A stretch of 64,000 bases of DNA from Acidobacteriota bacterium. Lineage in GTDB: Bacteria; Acidobacteriota; Terriglobia; Bryobacterales; Bryobacteraceae. Positions 42,973 through 51,017 of the stretch are shown in pieces. Location of the stretch: assembly GCA_018268935.1 (NCBI GenBank), contig JAFDVS010000071.1:94885-158884 (forward strand), written 5' to 3'. Each line of letters begins with the position of its first letter. Position 1 is the first letter of the stretch. Position numbers and translations under genes: made by a program. The notes under the pieces are model-generated. The model ran no database searches and was not told where the DNA came from. It saw only the letters and a program-made list of their open reading frames with translations.

Positions 42973-44571
42973 ATGATGACCCGCAGACAGTTCTTTTCGA
43001 CTACAGCAGGGGCGGCGTTGGCCCAGGGCGCGGTGGGGAAGAAGCCGAACTTTCTGGTGATCCTGGCCGATGACATGGGGTATTCGGACGCCGGCTGTTA
43101 CGGCGGCGAGATTGACACGCCGAATCTGGACCGGCTGGCGGCGAATGGGCTTCGATTTACGCAATGCTATTCGACAGCACGTTGCGGGCCATCGCGGAGT
43201 TGTATCTTGACGGGGCGCTATGCGCAGCAGACGGCGTCGGATGTGATGACGCCGGGGAACATTCCGGAGTGGACGCGGTTTGCTCCGCAGTATCTGAAGC
43301 CGCTGGGGTACCGTTCGTATCATTCGGGGAAGTGGCACATGCGGTTCCAGCCGGTGGCGGGGGCGGGGTTCGAGCATTCGTACACGCTGATGGATCAGAA
43401 CCGGTTTTTTACTCCGCAGTCGCATTTGCTGGATGGTGAGAAATTGCCGGCGGTGAAGGCGGGGGATGGGTATTATGCGACGGTGGCGATTGCGGATCAT
43501 GCGGTGCGGATGTTGAAGGGGCATGCGGCGTCGGGGGGCGGGGCTTTCTTTTTTTATTTGGCGTTTACTTCGCCGCATTTTCCGTTGCATGCGTTGCGGG
43601 AGGATATCGAGCATTACAAGGGGCGGTTTACGGAGGGGTGGGATGTGGCTCGGGAGCGGCGGTATGCGCGGATGAAGAAGATGGGGCTGGTGAATGGGGC
43701 GTTGCCGCCGTTGGAGACGGAGACGTATCCGCCGTGGAACACGCCGGCGGCGGAGTTGGTGGCTCGGATTGGGGAAGGGGAGGTGGCTCGGGCGGTGGCG
43801 TGGGCTTCGTTGACGGCGGCGCAGAAGGAGTTGCAGCGGACGAAGATGGCGATTCATGCGGCGATGATTACGCGGATGGATCGGGAGATTGGGCGGGTGC
43901 TGGATCAGTTGCGACTGATGGGGGAGTTGGAGAACACGGTGATTGTGTTTGTGTCGGATAACGGGGCGAGCGCGGAGCAATTGATACGGGGGGATGGGCA
44001 TGATCCGAAGGCCGAGGCGGGGTCGGGGGCGTCGCATTTGTGCTTGGGGCCGGGGTGGTCGAGCGCGGCGAATACTCCGTTTCGGCTGCATAAGTCGTGG
44101 GTGCATGAGGGGGGGATTTCGTCGCCTTGTATCGTGCATTGGCCGGCGGGGATTCGGGATAAGGGGAAATTGCGGCATGATCCGTGTCATTTAGTGGATT
44201 TGCTGCCGACGATGGTGGATTTGGGTGGGGGGAGCGTGGGTTCTGGGGTGCCTGCGGGGGCACCGGGGTTGAGTGGGGTGAGTATGGCTCCGGCGTTTGC
44301 GCGGAGTGGGGTGCTGAAGAGGGAGATGCTGTATTGGCATCATTTGGATAATCGGGCTGTGCGGGTGGGGGATTGGAAGCTGGTGTCGGCGGGGAAGGGC
44401 GGGCCTTGGGAGTTGTACGATTTGGGCAAGGATCGGGGGGAGATGCGGAATTTGGCGGGGGCTATGCCGGGGAAGGTGGAGGAGTTGGCGAATTTGTGGC
44501 AGAAGACGGAGGATGGGTTGGTGAAGGTGCGGGAAGGGGCTGTGGCGATGGGGAAGGCGGGGCGGATGTAG
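42973..44571 (+). CDS. Arylsulfatase family, Tat-exported
   Basis: 532 residues from tandem ATGs at 42973/42976 opening a Tat leader (MTRRQFFSTTAGAALAQ). Metal ligands D33-D34 in ILADDMGYSD; the modified residue is C71 in CGPSR (C-x-P-S-R), which must be converted to formylglycine; GKWHM and VSDNGAS supply further active-site residues. Removes sulfate esters from carbohydrates or phenols outside the cytoplasm. No formylglycine-generating enzyme is encoded in the window. Very G-rich coding strand, unlike the left-hand genes. Confidence 0.93.
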   Translation: MMTRRQFFSTTAGAALAQGAVGKKPNFLVILADDMGYSDAGCYGGEIDTPNLDRLAANGLRFTQCYSTARCGPSRSCILTGRYAQQTASDVMTPGNIPEWTRFAPQYLKPLGYRSYHSGKWHMRFQPVAGAGFEHSYTLMDQNRFFTPQSHLLDGEKLPAVKAGDGYYATVAIADHAVRMLKGHAASGGGAFFFYLAFTSPHFPLHALREDIEHYKGRFTEGWDVARERRYARMKKMGLVNGALPPLETETYPPWNTPAAELVARIGEGEVARAVAWASLTAAQKELQRTKMAIHAAMITRMDREIGRVLDQLRLMGELENTVIVFVSDNGASAEQLIRGDGHDPKAEAGSGASHLCLGPGWSSAANTPFRLHKSWVHEGGISSPCIVHWPAGIRDKGKLRHDPCHLVDLLPTMVDLGGGSVGSGVPAGAPGLSGVSMAPAFARSGVLKREMLYWHHLDNRAVRVGDWKLVSAGKGGPWELYDLGKDRGEMRNLAGAMPGKVEELANLWQKTEDGLVKVREGAVAMGKAGRM

Positions 44572-44588
44572 GCAGGGCTCGCCAGGGG

Positions 44589-44937
44589 TTAGACGGTGAG
44601 GACTGCAACTTGGTGGCCGGAGGCTTGAACCAGGCGTTTGATGTCGGCAGTGTCGCCGGTTAGGATTGTAGCCTTGTTGCGGAGGGCGACTGTTACGACA
44701 ACGGCGTCCACTACGTCGGTGGTTCGGGTTTTTGCCAGCAGGCTGCCCGCGGCGTGAGCGTCTTTCTCAGCGAGGGGGACGATGGTGCAGCCGGCGAGGA
44801 AGCGGCGGAGTTGGACCTGTTGGGGGGATCGACTGACTTGGGCGACCACCGGTGCGGGAACGAGCGGGCAAATGCCGAGTTCCAGCCGGACTCTGTGTTC
44901 CGCCCAGGCGCGGGGCGTCGTAGACACAGTTGTTCAT
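44589..44937 (-). pseudogene. vapC: VapC-type PIN toxin, 5' part deleted out of frame
   Basis: An ATG at 44937, overlapping the antitoxin stop (ATGA), reads MNNCVYDA, a plausible PIN start with the first aspartate, but after 44914 the PIN frame shifts: RAWAEHRVRLELG and DVVDAVVVTVALRN belong to another frame that runs to a stop at 44589. About 20 codons normally between these pieces are missing and the join is not a multiple of three. The remaining frame alone lacks the first catalytic Asp. Inference rests on family knowledge. Confidence 0.7.
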
Positions 44938-45161
44938 GCGGGACGGCGGGCTTTTGGGGCTCGGAGTTGGGCTTTCACGTTGCGGCGGGCGGTTTCTATT
45001 TCCTCAGGGGTGAATGGACCGTGCTGGTTTTCCCATGCGGCGACGGCCGCCAATCCGGCGCGCCGCTGCAGGGCATCGGGTGCGGCAGTGGCTAGGATGT
45101 TTTGGTGGATGTCGGGATCCACGGTGATCGCAAGCTTCGGTGAGGGATTGCCGCGCGGCAT
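44934..45161 (-). CDS. Short antitoxin of a VapBC-type pair, possible internal deletion
   Basis: 75 residues. MPRGNPSPKLAITVDPDIHQNIL is an RHH-like N-terminus and the tail HGPFTPEEIETARRNVKAQL is the toxin-binding helix. The segment between, AAPDALQRRAGLA, appears to lack a helix (GVSVSAWMT-type, about 15-20 residues) that relatives carry, so DNA binding may be lost. Preceded by a perfect inverted repeat at 45168-45185. Overlaps the toxin pseudogene by 4 bp. Confidence 0.65.
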   Translation of the reverse strand: MPRGNPSPKLAITVDPDIHQNILATAAPDALQRRAGLAAVAAWENQHGPFTPEEIETARRNVKAQLRAPKARRPA

Positions 45162-45167
45162 GAGAGT

Positions 45168-45185
45168 ATCCTACCACTGTAGGAT
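45168..45185 (-). promoter_or_regulatory. Inverted repeat upstream of antitoxin, likely operator
   Basis: ATCCTAC-CACT-GTAGGAT, a perfect 7-bp inverted repeat with a 4-base spacer, ending 6 bases before the antitoxin ATG. Toxin-antitoxin operons are usually autorepressed through such sites bound by the antitoxin RHH domain. Position fits; binding is not shown. Confidence 0.6.
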
Positions 45186-45186
45186 T

Positions 45187-45208
45187 GTTCAGCCTTCCCA
45201 GGCTGAAC
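45187..45208 (-). terminator. Hairpin downstream of the GH5-like gene
   Basis: GTTCAGCC-TTCCCA-GGCTGAAC, a perfect 8-bp stem with a 6-base loop, between the end of the GH5-like gene and the antitoxin start. There is no clear T-run on the minus strand, so it may be a Rho-assisted or processing structure rather than an intrinsic terminator. Confidence 0.45.
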
Positions 45209-45210
45209 TG

Positions 45211-45234
45211 CGACCGGCCGGAGGCCCGTCGCCA
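45211..45234 (+). repeat. Intergenic palindromic repeat, diverged copy
   Basis: Contains CCGGCCGGAGGCCCG, sharing its core with the type A copies at 14680 and 61581, but with GTCGCC in place of GCGTC at the right end. It lies one base before the stop codon of the GH5-like gene. Confidence 0.7.
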
Positions 45235-45235
45235 C

Positions 45236-46816
45236 TTAACGGAGCCAGATGCGGGCGTCGCCTCGGCTTTTGTTGGGGCCGGCGGTGAGGATGAGGGGGA
45301 CTTGGCGGAGGGTTGTGCCGGGGAGGGCGGGGAGGCGGGCGTGGATTTGGGTGACCCCGATGAGGCCGGGGGCTTGGGTCAGGTATTCGATGTTGGCCGG
45401 TTGGCCGGAGATGGTTAGGGTGACGGGGAGAGTTGGGATAGGAAGGGGGGCGGCGGCTGGTTGGCCGGTTTGGCTGGCGGGGGTGGTTTGGCCTAGGCCG
45501 GTGGCGAATATGACGATTAGATCGGCGGGGGCGAAGGGGTTGGATTGGGTGTTGGGGCGGCTGGCGATGTCGAAGGCGGCGGCTTCGTTGACGGTGGCGG
45601 GGCGGAGGAAGATTTCGGGGGCGGATTCCTGGACGGGCATTCGCAGGGCGTTGGAGGGGACTCCGCGGTAGGTGGCTTGGATGGTCGCTTCGGTTTTTCC
45701 GGCGATTTCGTAGGGGACTTGGATTTTGAGCTGGAAATAGCCGCTGGAGAAGATGGGGACGGGTTGGTTGTCGATGGTGACTTGGGTTTCGGCTGGGCCG
45801 GTGACTTCGGTGTCGGGGCCGAGGCCTTGGCCGTAGATGCTGAGCATTTGGCCGGGGACGAGGGGGCTCGCGGGGCCACCGGCGGCGCTGGCGATTTGAT
45901 CGGCGGCGAGGGATCCGAAACCGTGCGGGTCGCCGGTTTGATAGAGGAGAAGAAGCTGGCCGATGCCGGGCTGGTCGCCTTCGAGGGTGGATGCTTCGGC
46001 GGTGACGGGGTCGGTGATGAGGCCGCCGGGGCGGAACTCGGATGCGGTCCAGGAGAGTTGCTTGATGAGGAGATACAGCAGGAGGCGCTGGAGGGCTTCG
46101 GAGAGTTGGGTGTTGTCGAGGGGTGCTCCGAATTGGGCTCCGAAGCCGGCGACGTAGACGGGGTAGCGGGCGGTAAGGAAGCCGAAGGCGGCGTCGCGCT
46201 CTTCGTCGGTGGTGGCTTGATCGAAGTAGGCGTAGGCCTCGTAGATGAGGTTTTCGCCTTGGATTTCGCCGGCTTGGGTGAAGCCCTGGAAGCCGAGTTT
46301 GTCGCGGAAACTGGGGATGGCGATGATTTGCTGGGCTCCGGTGGCGCGGATGGCGTTGACTTTGATTTGCATCGCGTCATGCCAGGCGGGCCAGTCATCG
46401 GGGCGGGGTTCGGCGGGGTCGGGTGGAGAGTAGAGGCTGAAGACGACCATGTGGTTGTCTCTGAGGGTGGCGGCGAGGGTGAGGAGGAAGGTTGGGGAAG
46501 AGGCAAGGATGGGGACGAGGGCTTCTTCGTTGGCGAGTTGGACGGTGGCGCGGATGGTATCGAGGGGCGTTTCGGCGGGGATGGTGAGGCGGACGGCGTT
46601 GAGGTTCCAACGCTGGCGAAGAATGCGGAAGATCTGGCGATTGGCGAGGGGGAAGGGGAGATCGACGCCGTTGAGGAGGAAGCGGTTGCGGTCGGCGTCG
46701 AGGAGGTTGGCGGAGCGGACGGTGTAAGGTGCTTTGGGCGTGGGGATGGGGGGCGCGTGCCCGTGGAGGTGGGGGGCGAAGATGAGTGCAGCGAGCAGGC
46801 AGACCCGAGGAAGCAT
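45236..46816 (-). CDS. Catalytically degenerate GH5-like protein with TIGR03437 domain
   Basis: 526 residues with a signal peptide. Residues 30-260 follow the GH5 cellulase-like TIM barrel: RFLLNGVDLPF, NLNAVRLTIP, NHMVVFSLYSPPDP, AIRATGAQQIIAIP, YPVYVAGFGAQF and LSWTASEFRPG. At the acid/base position NEP is replaced by SPP (130-132), and at the nucleophile position the G-E-(W/F)-G motif reads A-G-F-G (223-226), so both catalytic glutamates are gone. Residues about 300-526 are the Solibacter-type TIGR03437 C-terminal module (MLSIYGQGLGPD ... VIFATGLGQ). Probably a carbohydrate-binding surface protein. Confidence 0.8.
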   Translation of the reverse strand: MLPRVCLLAALIFAPHLHGHAPPIPTPKAPYTVRSANLLDADRNRFLLNGVDLPFPLANRQIFRILRQRWNLNAVRLTIPAETPLDTIRATVQLANEEALVPILASSPTFLLTLAATLRDNHMVVFSLYSPPDPAEPRPDDWPAWHDAMQIKVNAIRATGAQQIIAIPSFRDKLGFQGFTQAGEIQGENLIYEAYAYFDQATTDEERDAAFGFLTARYPVYVAGFGAQFGAPLDNTQLSEALQRLLLYLLIKQLSWTASEFRPGGLITDPVTAEASTLEGDQPGIGQLLLLYQTGDPHGFGSLAADQIASAAGGPASPLVPGQMLSIYGQGLGPDTEVTGPAETQVTIDNQPVPIFSSGYFQLKIQVPYEIAGKTEATIQATYRGVPSNALRMPVQESAPEIFLRPATVNEAAAFDIASRPNTQSNPFAPADLIVIFATGLGQTTPASQTGQPAAAPLPIPTLPVTLTISGQPANIEYLTQAPGLIGVTQIHARLPALPGTTLRQVPLILTAGPNKSRGDARIWLR

Positions 46817-46891
46817 CCCGTTTGTACCTCAGTGTATCAACCTATATTGCGGGGTGCAGGTTGGGTGTGAGTTCGCCGATAGAAGGGTAAT

Positions 46892-49069
46892 ATGTCTCCC
46901 CACCTGTCTCGTGTTTCTCTGTGCGTGCTGATTGGATCGCTGGCCTGGGGCCAGACGATTACGCGGGTTGCCGGTACGGGCACGTCCGGATTTTCGGGGG
47001 ATGGGGGGCAGGCGCTGGCGGCGCAGTTTGCCAGTCCGCGGGCGGTGGGGTTGGATGCGGCGGGGAATCTGATCCTGGCCGATTCGGTGAATGACCGGGT
47101 GCGGAAGATTACGGCGGCGGGCGTGGTGAGCACGATTGCGGGGACGGGGGACATATTCAAGGACGCGCCGGATAATAGCGCGGCGACGAGCACGTTTTTC
47201 TGGCGGCCGTCGAGCGTGGTGATTTCACCGTCGGGCACGATTTATGTCGCGGATACCCTGCGCGATGTCGTGCGGCGGATCAATGGGAATGGGACGTCGA
47301 CGATTGTGGCGGGGACGCAGAACGCGCTGTCCGATACCAATGGCAGCGGGGGCCCGGCGACGCAGGCGAAGTTGAGCTGGCCGCGTGGGCTGGCTTTGGA
47401 CAATGAAGGCAACCTCTATATTGCCGATTCGTTGAATCATGTGGTGCGGAAGGTGACTCCTTCGGGAACGATATTGAATGTAGCCGGGGTGTGGAAGGAC
47501 GAGGGATTTAACGGGAATAATATTCCGGCGACGACGGCGAAGTTGAACGGGCCGATTGATGTGGCGGTGGATGGGGGAGGGAACCTTTATATCGCCGAGG
47601 GGAGCGCGAACCGGGTGCGGAAGGTGAGTCCGACGGGGATTATTTCGGCGTATGCGGGGACGGGGGAATTCGGATTTTCGGGCGATGGTGGGGCGGCGAC
47701 GTCGGCGAAGCTGTCGTGGGTGGAGTATATCGCGGTGGATCGCGGGGGGAATCTGTACATCAGCGACCAGACGAACAACCGGATCCGGAAGGTGACCCCG
47801 AACGGGACGATCAACACGATTGCGGGGACGGGGGCGTTGGGGAACAGCGGAGATGGCGGGAACGCGTTGAGCGCGACATTTGGCGGGTTGGGGGATATTC
47901 TGCCTTTGCCGAATGGGGATTTGTATGTGGTGGACAGCGGGAATCATGTGCTGCGGAAGATTACGTATAACTGCAACTTCACGTTTACGCCGGAGGTGAC
48001 GTACCTGGACGCAGCCGGCGGGACTGGGGCGGGGACGGTGAATGCGAGCGCGGGGTGTTTGTGGGCTCCGTTCAGCGACTCGACGTGGTTGACGACGACG
48101 GGGTATCAGACGGGATCGGGGGCGGTGCCGTTCCAGGCGGCGGCGAATCAGACGGGATATGAGCGGACGGGGTTCGTTTATGCGGGCTCGGCGCAGAGCA
48201 TGGTGGTGCAGCGGGCGACGCAGCGGGTGTACAGCGATGTGAATCCGAGCGGGGTGTATTTCGATGCGGTGAGTGTGCTGGCGAGCATGGGGATTCCGGG
48301 TGGGACGGCGACGAATCCGCTGCGCTATTTTCCGGACGAGGCGATGACGCGGGCGCAGATGGCGGTATTTATTGTGCGGGCGATTTACGGGGGATCGGAC
48401 AATTTCAGTTTTTTGGGGACTCCGTACTTCAATGACGTGCCGTCAACGCATCCGCAGTTCAAGTGGATTCAGAAGCTGCGCGAGTTGGGGGTGACGTCGG
48501 GGACGAGCGTGAATCCGCCGCTGTTTTCGCCGGATTGGGCGGTGAACCGGTATCAGATGGCGAAGTTTCTGGTGTCGATGGTGTACCCGGAGGGGCACGA
48601 CTTCGGGGTACCGGCGGTGCGGTATTTCGACGATGTTGCGCCGGACCATGCGTTTTACCGCTGGATTCAGGAGTTGCGGCAGATTGGGGTGACGCTGGGG
48701 ACGTCGTTTGCTCCGCCGCTGTTTGCGCCGGATCCGAATGTGAGCCGGGGTCAGATGGCGCTGTTTATTCTGCGGGCGATTAATCCGCTGTTTTTGCCGG
48801 TGGGGACTCCGTATTTGTCGAGCGTGTCGGTGCTGGGGACGGGGGAATCGCTGACGATCGCCGTGAGCGGGCAGAATACGCATTTCGATGCGACGTCGGT
48901 GCTGAATATGGGCCCGGATATTACGGTGAACTCGATTCAGTTGATCAGCACGCGGCATATTCTGGCGAATATCACGGTATCGCCGACGGCGCGGAAGGGA
49001 CCGCGTCCGGTGGTGGTGCGGACGGGGTCGGAGGATGCGTTTAAGTTGAGCGCGTTTACGGTGCAGTAG
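46892..49069 (+). CDS. Secreted NHL-propeller protein with three SLH domains
   Basis: 725 residues. Signal peptide to about 21. Residues 24-355 are NHL beta-propeller repeats (AVGLDAAGNLILADSVNDRVRKI, split variants thereof, each ending V-R-K-(I/V)). Residues 365-445 are a BACON-like beta domain (GCLWAPFSDSTWLT). Residues 450-635 hold three S-layer homology domains (YFPDEAMTRAQMAVFIVRAI, FSPDWAVNRYQMAKFLV, FAPDPNVSRGQMALFIL). SLH domains normally anchor proteins to the cell wall polymer. Overlaps the end of the convergent DUF2834 gene by 14 bp. Confidence 0.9.
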   Translation: MSPHLSRVSLCVLIGSLAWGQTITRVAGTGTSGFSGDGGQALAAQFASPRAVGLDAAGNLILADSVNDRVRKITAAGVVSTIAGTGDIFKDAPDNSAATSTFFWRPSSVVISPSGTIYVADTLRDVVRRINGNGTSTIVAGTQNALSDTNGSGGPATQAKLSWPRGLALDNEGNLYIADSLNHVVRKVTPSGTILNVAGVWKDEGFNGNNIPATTAKLNGPIDVAVDGGGNLYIAEGSANRVRKVSPTGIISAYAGTGEFGFSGDGGAATSAKLSWVEYIAVDRGGNLYISDQTNNRIRKVTPNGTINTIAGTGALGNSGDGGNALSATFGGLGDILPLPNGDLYVVDSGNHVLRKITYNCNFTFTPEVTYLDAAGGTGAGTVNASAGCLWAPFSDSTWLTTTGYQTGSGAVPFQAAANQTGYERTGFVYAGSAQSMVVQRATQRVYSDVNPSGVYFDAVSVLASMGIPGGTATNPLRYFPDEAMTRAQMAVFIVRAIYGGSDNFSFLGTPYFNDVPSTHPQFKWIQKLRELGVTSGTSVNPPLFSPDWAVNRYQMAKFLVSMVYPEGHDFGVPAVRYFDDVAPDHAFYRWIQELRQIGVTLGTSFAPPLFAPDPNVSRGQMALFILRAINPLFLPVGTPYLSSVSVLGTGESLTIAVSGQNTHFDATSVLNMGPDITVNSIQLISTRHILANITVSPTARKGPRPVVVRTGSEDAFKLSAFTVQ

Positions 49070-49358
49070 GGGAGCGGAGTTCGCGGGTGAGGAGGTAGAG
49101 AAGCGGGCCGAAGGAGCCGGCCACGAGGGTGAGGGCGATGAAGGGCCAGGATGCGATGCCGCGCTTGCGGGCGTCGGCGGCCATCCAGAAGCAGGATAGG
49201 ATGCAAACGATGGCGAGGTCGGCGAGGACCTGGGCGGCGCCCCAGCTTTGGAAGTGGGGTTTGATGATGCCCCAGTAGCCGGCATCGAAGAGGGCGGTGG
49301 TGGTGAGGGCGCCGAATGCGAGGATTACGGCGGCGAGCGGGAAGAGTGGGCGAAGCAT
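49056..49358 (-). CDS. DUF2834-type small membrane protein
   Basis: 100 residues with three hydrophobic segments: LFPLAAVILAFGALTTTALF, VLADLAIVCILSCFWMAAD and FIALTLVAGSFGPLLYLLT, the pattern of DUF2834. ATG at 49358 is fixed by a strong AAGGAGGT five bases upstream; an upstream in-frame start at 49415 is rejected. Divergent from the regulator gene at 49453, whose likely target it is. Function of the family is unknown. Confidence 0.82.
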   Translation of the reverse strand: MLRPLFPLAAVILAFGALTTTALFDAGYWGIIKPHFQSWGAAQVLADLAIVCILSCFWMAADARKRGIASWPFIALTLVAGSFGPLLYLLTRELRSPTAP

Positions 49359-49417
49359 GAGAAACCTCCTTGGTTTTCGAAACTCAGAATGCGGCAAGAC
49401 GGTGCATTGCCGCAATT

Positions 49418-49428
49418 ACCTGTGAGGT
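49418..49428. promoter_or_regulatory. Possible operator between divergent genes
   Basis: ACCT-GTG-AGGT inverted repeat in the 94-bp spacer between the DUF2834 gene and the XRE/MmyB-type regulator. Position is suited to control of both. The arms are only 4 bp, so chance is a real alternative. Confidence 0.3.
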
Positions 49429-49452
49429 TATTGAATTGATGCAAGGCGGCAG

Positions 49453-50247
49453 GTGAGAATTGCGGTTGTGGAAGTGTTTGCGGATGTGCTGAAGACGTGG
49501 CGGCAACGGCGGCGGCTGTCGCAACTGGAACTGGCGTTGACGTCGGGGGTATCGCAGCGGCATATCAGCTTTCTCGAATCGGGGCGGGCGATGCCGAGCC
49601 GGGAGATGATCCTGAAGATCAGTGAGACGCTGGAGGTGCCGCTGCGGGACCGGAACGGGTGGCTGGTGGCGGCGGGGTTTGCTCCGCTGTTCCGGGCGCG
49701 GAGGCTGGAGGATCCGGAGATGCGGCAGGTGATGGGGGCGGTGCGGACGATGCTGCGCAATCACGAGCCGTTTCCGGCGCTGGCGGTGGACCGGGCCTGG
49801 AACATACGCCTGGCGAATGGCGCGTTTGAACGGTTGACGGCGATGCTGGGGGCGGATGTTTGGGGGAAGATCGGAGGGGGGCGGAATCTGATGCGGCTGT
49901 TCTTTCATCCGGAGGGGATACGGCCGATGGTGACGAATTGGGCGGCGATCGCTCCGTTGCTGTGGTGCAGGGCGGAGCGGGAGGCGGAGGCTGCGGGCGG
50001 GGAGGATATGCAGGCCGTGCTGGGTGAGTTGCGGCCGTTTCAGGATGCGAGCGTGTTGCGGATGGCTGAGGATACGCCGCTGCTTCCGGTATTGCCGGTG
50101 AATATTGCCTGGCAGGGGGTGCGGATTTCGCTGTTCACGGTGATTGCGACGTTTGGGACAGCGCAGGATGTGACGGCGGAAGAGTTGCGGATTGAGAGTA
50201 TGTTTCCGGCCGATGAAGAGACGGAGCGGCTGTTTCGGGGGATGTAG
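49453..50247 (+). CDS. XRE-family transcriptional regulator with MmyB-like ligand domain
   Basis: 264 residues. The N-terminal HTH (RRLSQLELALTSGVSQRHISFLESGRAMPSR in pieces: QLELALTSGVS, RHISFLESGR) is XRE type. The C-terminal about 160 residues (AVDRAWNIRLANGAFERL ... WAAIAPLLWCRAERE) are the MmyB-like PAS-related fold that binds fatty-acid-type ligands in relatives. The start is GTG at 49453; a later GTG is possible. Divergent from the DUF2834 gene, which it probably regulates. Confidence 0.88.
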   Translation: MRIAVVEVFADVLKTWRQRRRLSQLELALTSGVSQRHISFLESGRAMPSREMILKISETLEVPLRDRNGWLVAAGFAPLFRARRLEDPEMRQVMGAVRTMLRNHEPFPALAVDRAWNIRLANGAFERLTAMLGADVWGKIGGGRNLMRLFFHPEGIRPMVTNWAAIAPLLWCRAEREAEAAGGEDMQAVLGELRPFQDASVLRMAEDTPLLPVLPVNIAWQGVRISLFTVIATFGTAQDVTAEELRIESMFPADEETERLFRGM

Positions 50248-50252
50248 AGGGA

Positions 50253-51017
50253 TTATCTCTTGCGTGCCAGGAAGAGCACGTCGATGCCAAATGAGCCTTG
50301 CAGGCCAGGCCAGTTGATCCAGCGATCGCGGAAGACCAAGTCGGAGGGATTCCATTTATGGAGGGCGTGGAAGCAGTGCACGCGGACGATTTGGAAGGCG
50401 GATAGGGCGGTGTGGAGGGACTGCAGAGAGAAAGCATGAGTGGGGACAACGGCTCCGGAGCCGCGTGAGGCCAAATCGTCGAATGTCATTTGATCGGTGG
50501 ATTGTTCGACGACACCGGAGGCTTCCGGGGACCAGAGCTTAAAGGCATCGTGGGGGAGCATGGAGTGCGAGGTGATGAGAGCGAGCATGCCACCCGGATT
50601 GAGGACTGCGGCGATGCGATTGAGGAGGGCTTGCTCGTGGCCCACGGGGACATGTTGGAGGACGTGGGAGCAGAGTACGAAGTCAAAGCCGGATTCCGGG
50701 GATTGTTCCAGGTAGCAGTTGTCCACGCGGACGTTTTGCAGCGATGCAGCGGCATGCCGGGCGATCTGACTTCGGGCGGGATCGGGCTCCAGGGCGATGG
50801 ATGTGGCAAAGAGCGGGGCGAATTTTCTGAGGAGGCGGCCACGGCCGCAACCGAGGTCGAGGAAGCGCCGGCGGGGCGTTGTTTCGGCCTGTTGTCTGAC
50901 GATGGCGAGGGCATACTCTTCCGAGCGGGACCAGTAATGGTCATAGGGGTTGTGGGATTGGATGAAGAGGGAGATGGTGTCATCCCAGGCATCGTTGTAG
51001 CGGTAGGGGCTAATCAT
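50253..51017 (-). CDS. SAM-dependent methyltransferase
   Basis: 254 residues from the ATG at 51017, which lies inside the last 8 bp of the upstream gene. Rossmann methyltransferase: RFLDLGCGRGRLLRKFA (motif I), ALEPDPARSQIA, FDFVLCSHVLQHVPVGHEQALLNRI and LNPGGMLALI. Target unknown; the motif II-IV layout is of the UbiE/small-molecule class rather than DNA methylases. Overlap with the DUF4062-PBP gene implies translational coupling and a shared function. Confidence 0.88.
   Translation of the reverse strand: MISPYRYNDAWDDTISLFIQSHNPYDHYWSRSEEYALAIVRQQAETTPRRRFLDLGCGRGRLLRKFAPLFATSIALEPDPARSQIARHAAASLQNVRVDNCYLEQSPESGFDFVLCSHVLQHVPVGHEQALLNRIAAVLNPGGMLALITSHSMLPHDAFKLWSPEASGVVEQSTDQMTFDDLASRGSGAVVPTHAFSLQSLHTALSAFQIVRVHCFHALHKWNPSDLVFRDRWINWPGLQGSFGIDVLFLARKR

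Noticed and set aside
41611..44190. An 859-codon open frame on the minus strand
   Set aside because: The Gfo/Idh protein starts at 42900 with a Tat leader; the upstream part is antisense to the sulfatase.
38772..45235. An insertion sequence or integrase explaining the accessory patch
   Set aside because: No transposase, integrase or terminal inverted repeats could be found in the patch, so mobile-element status is not claimed.
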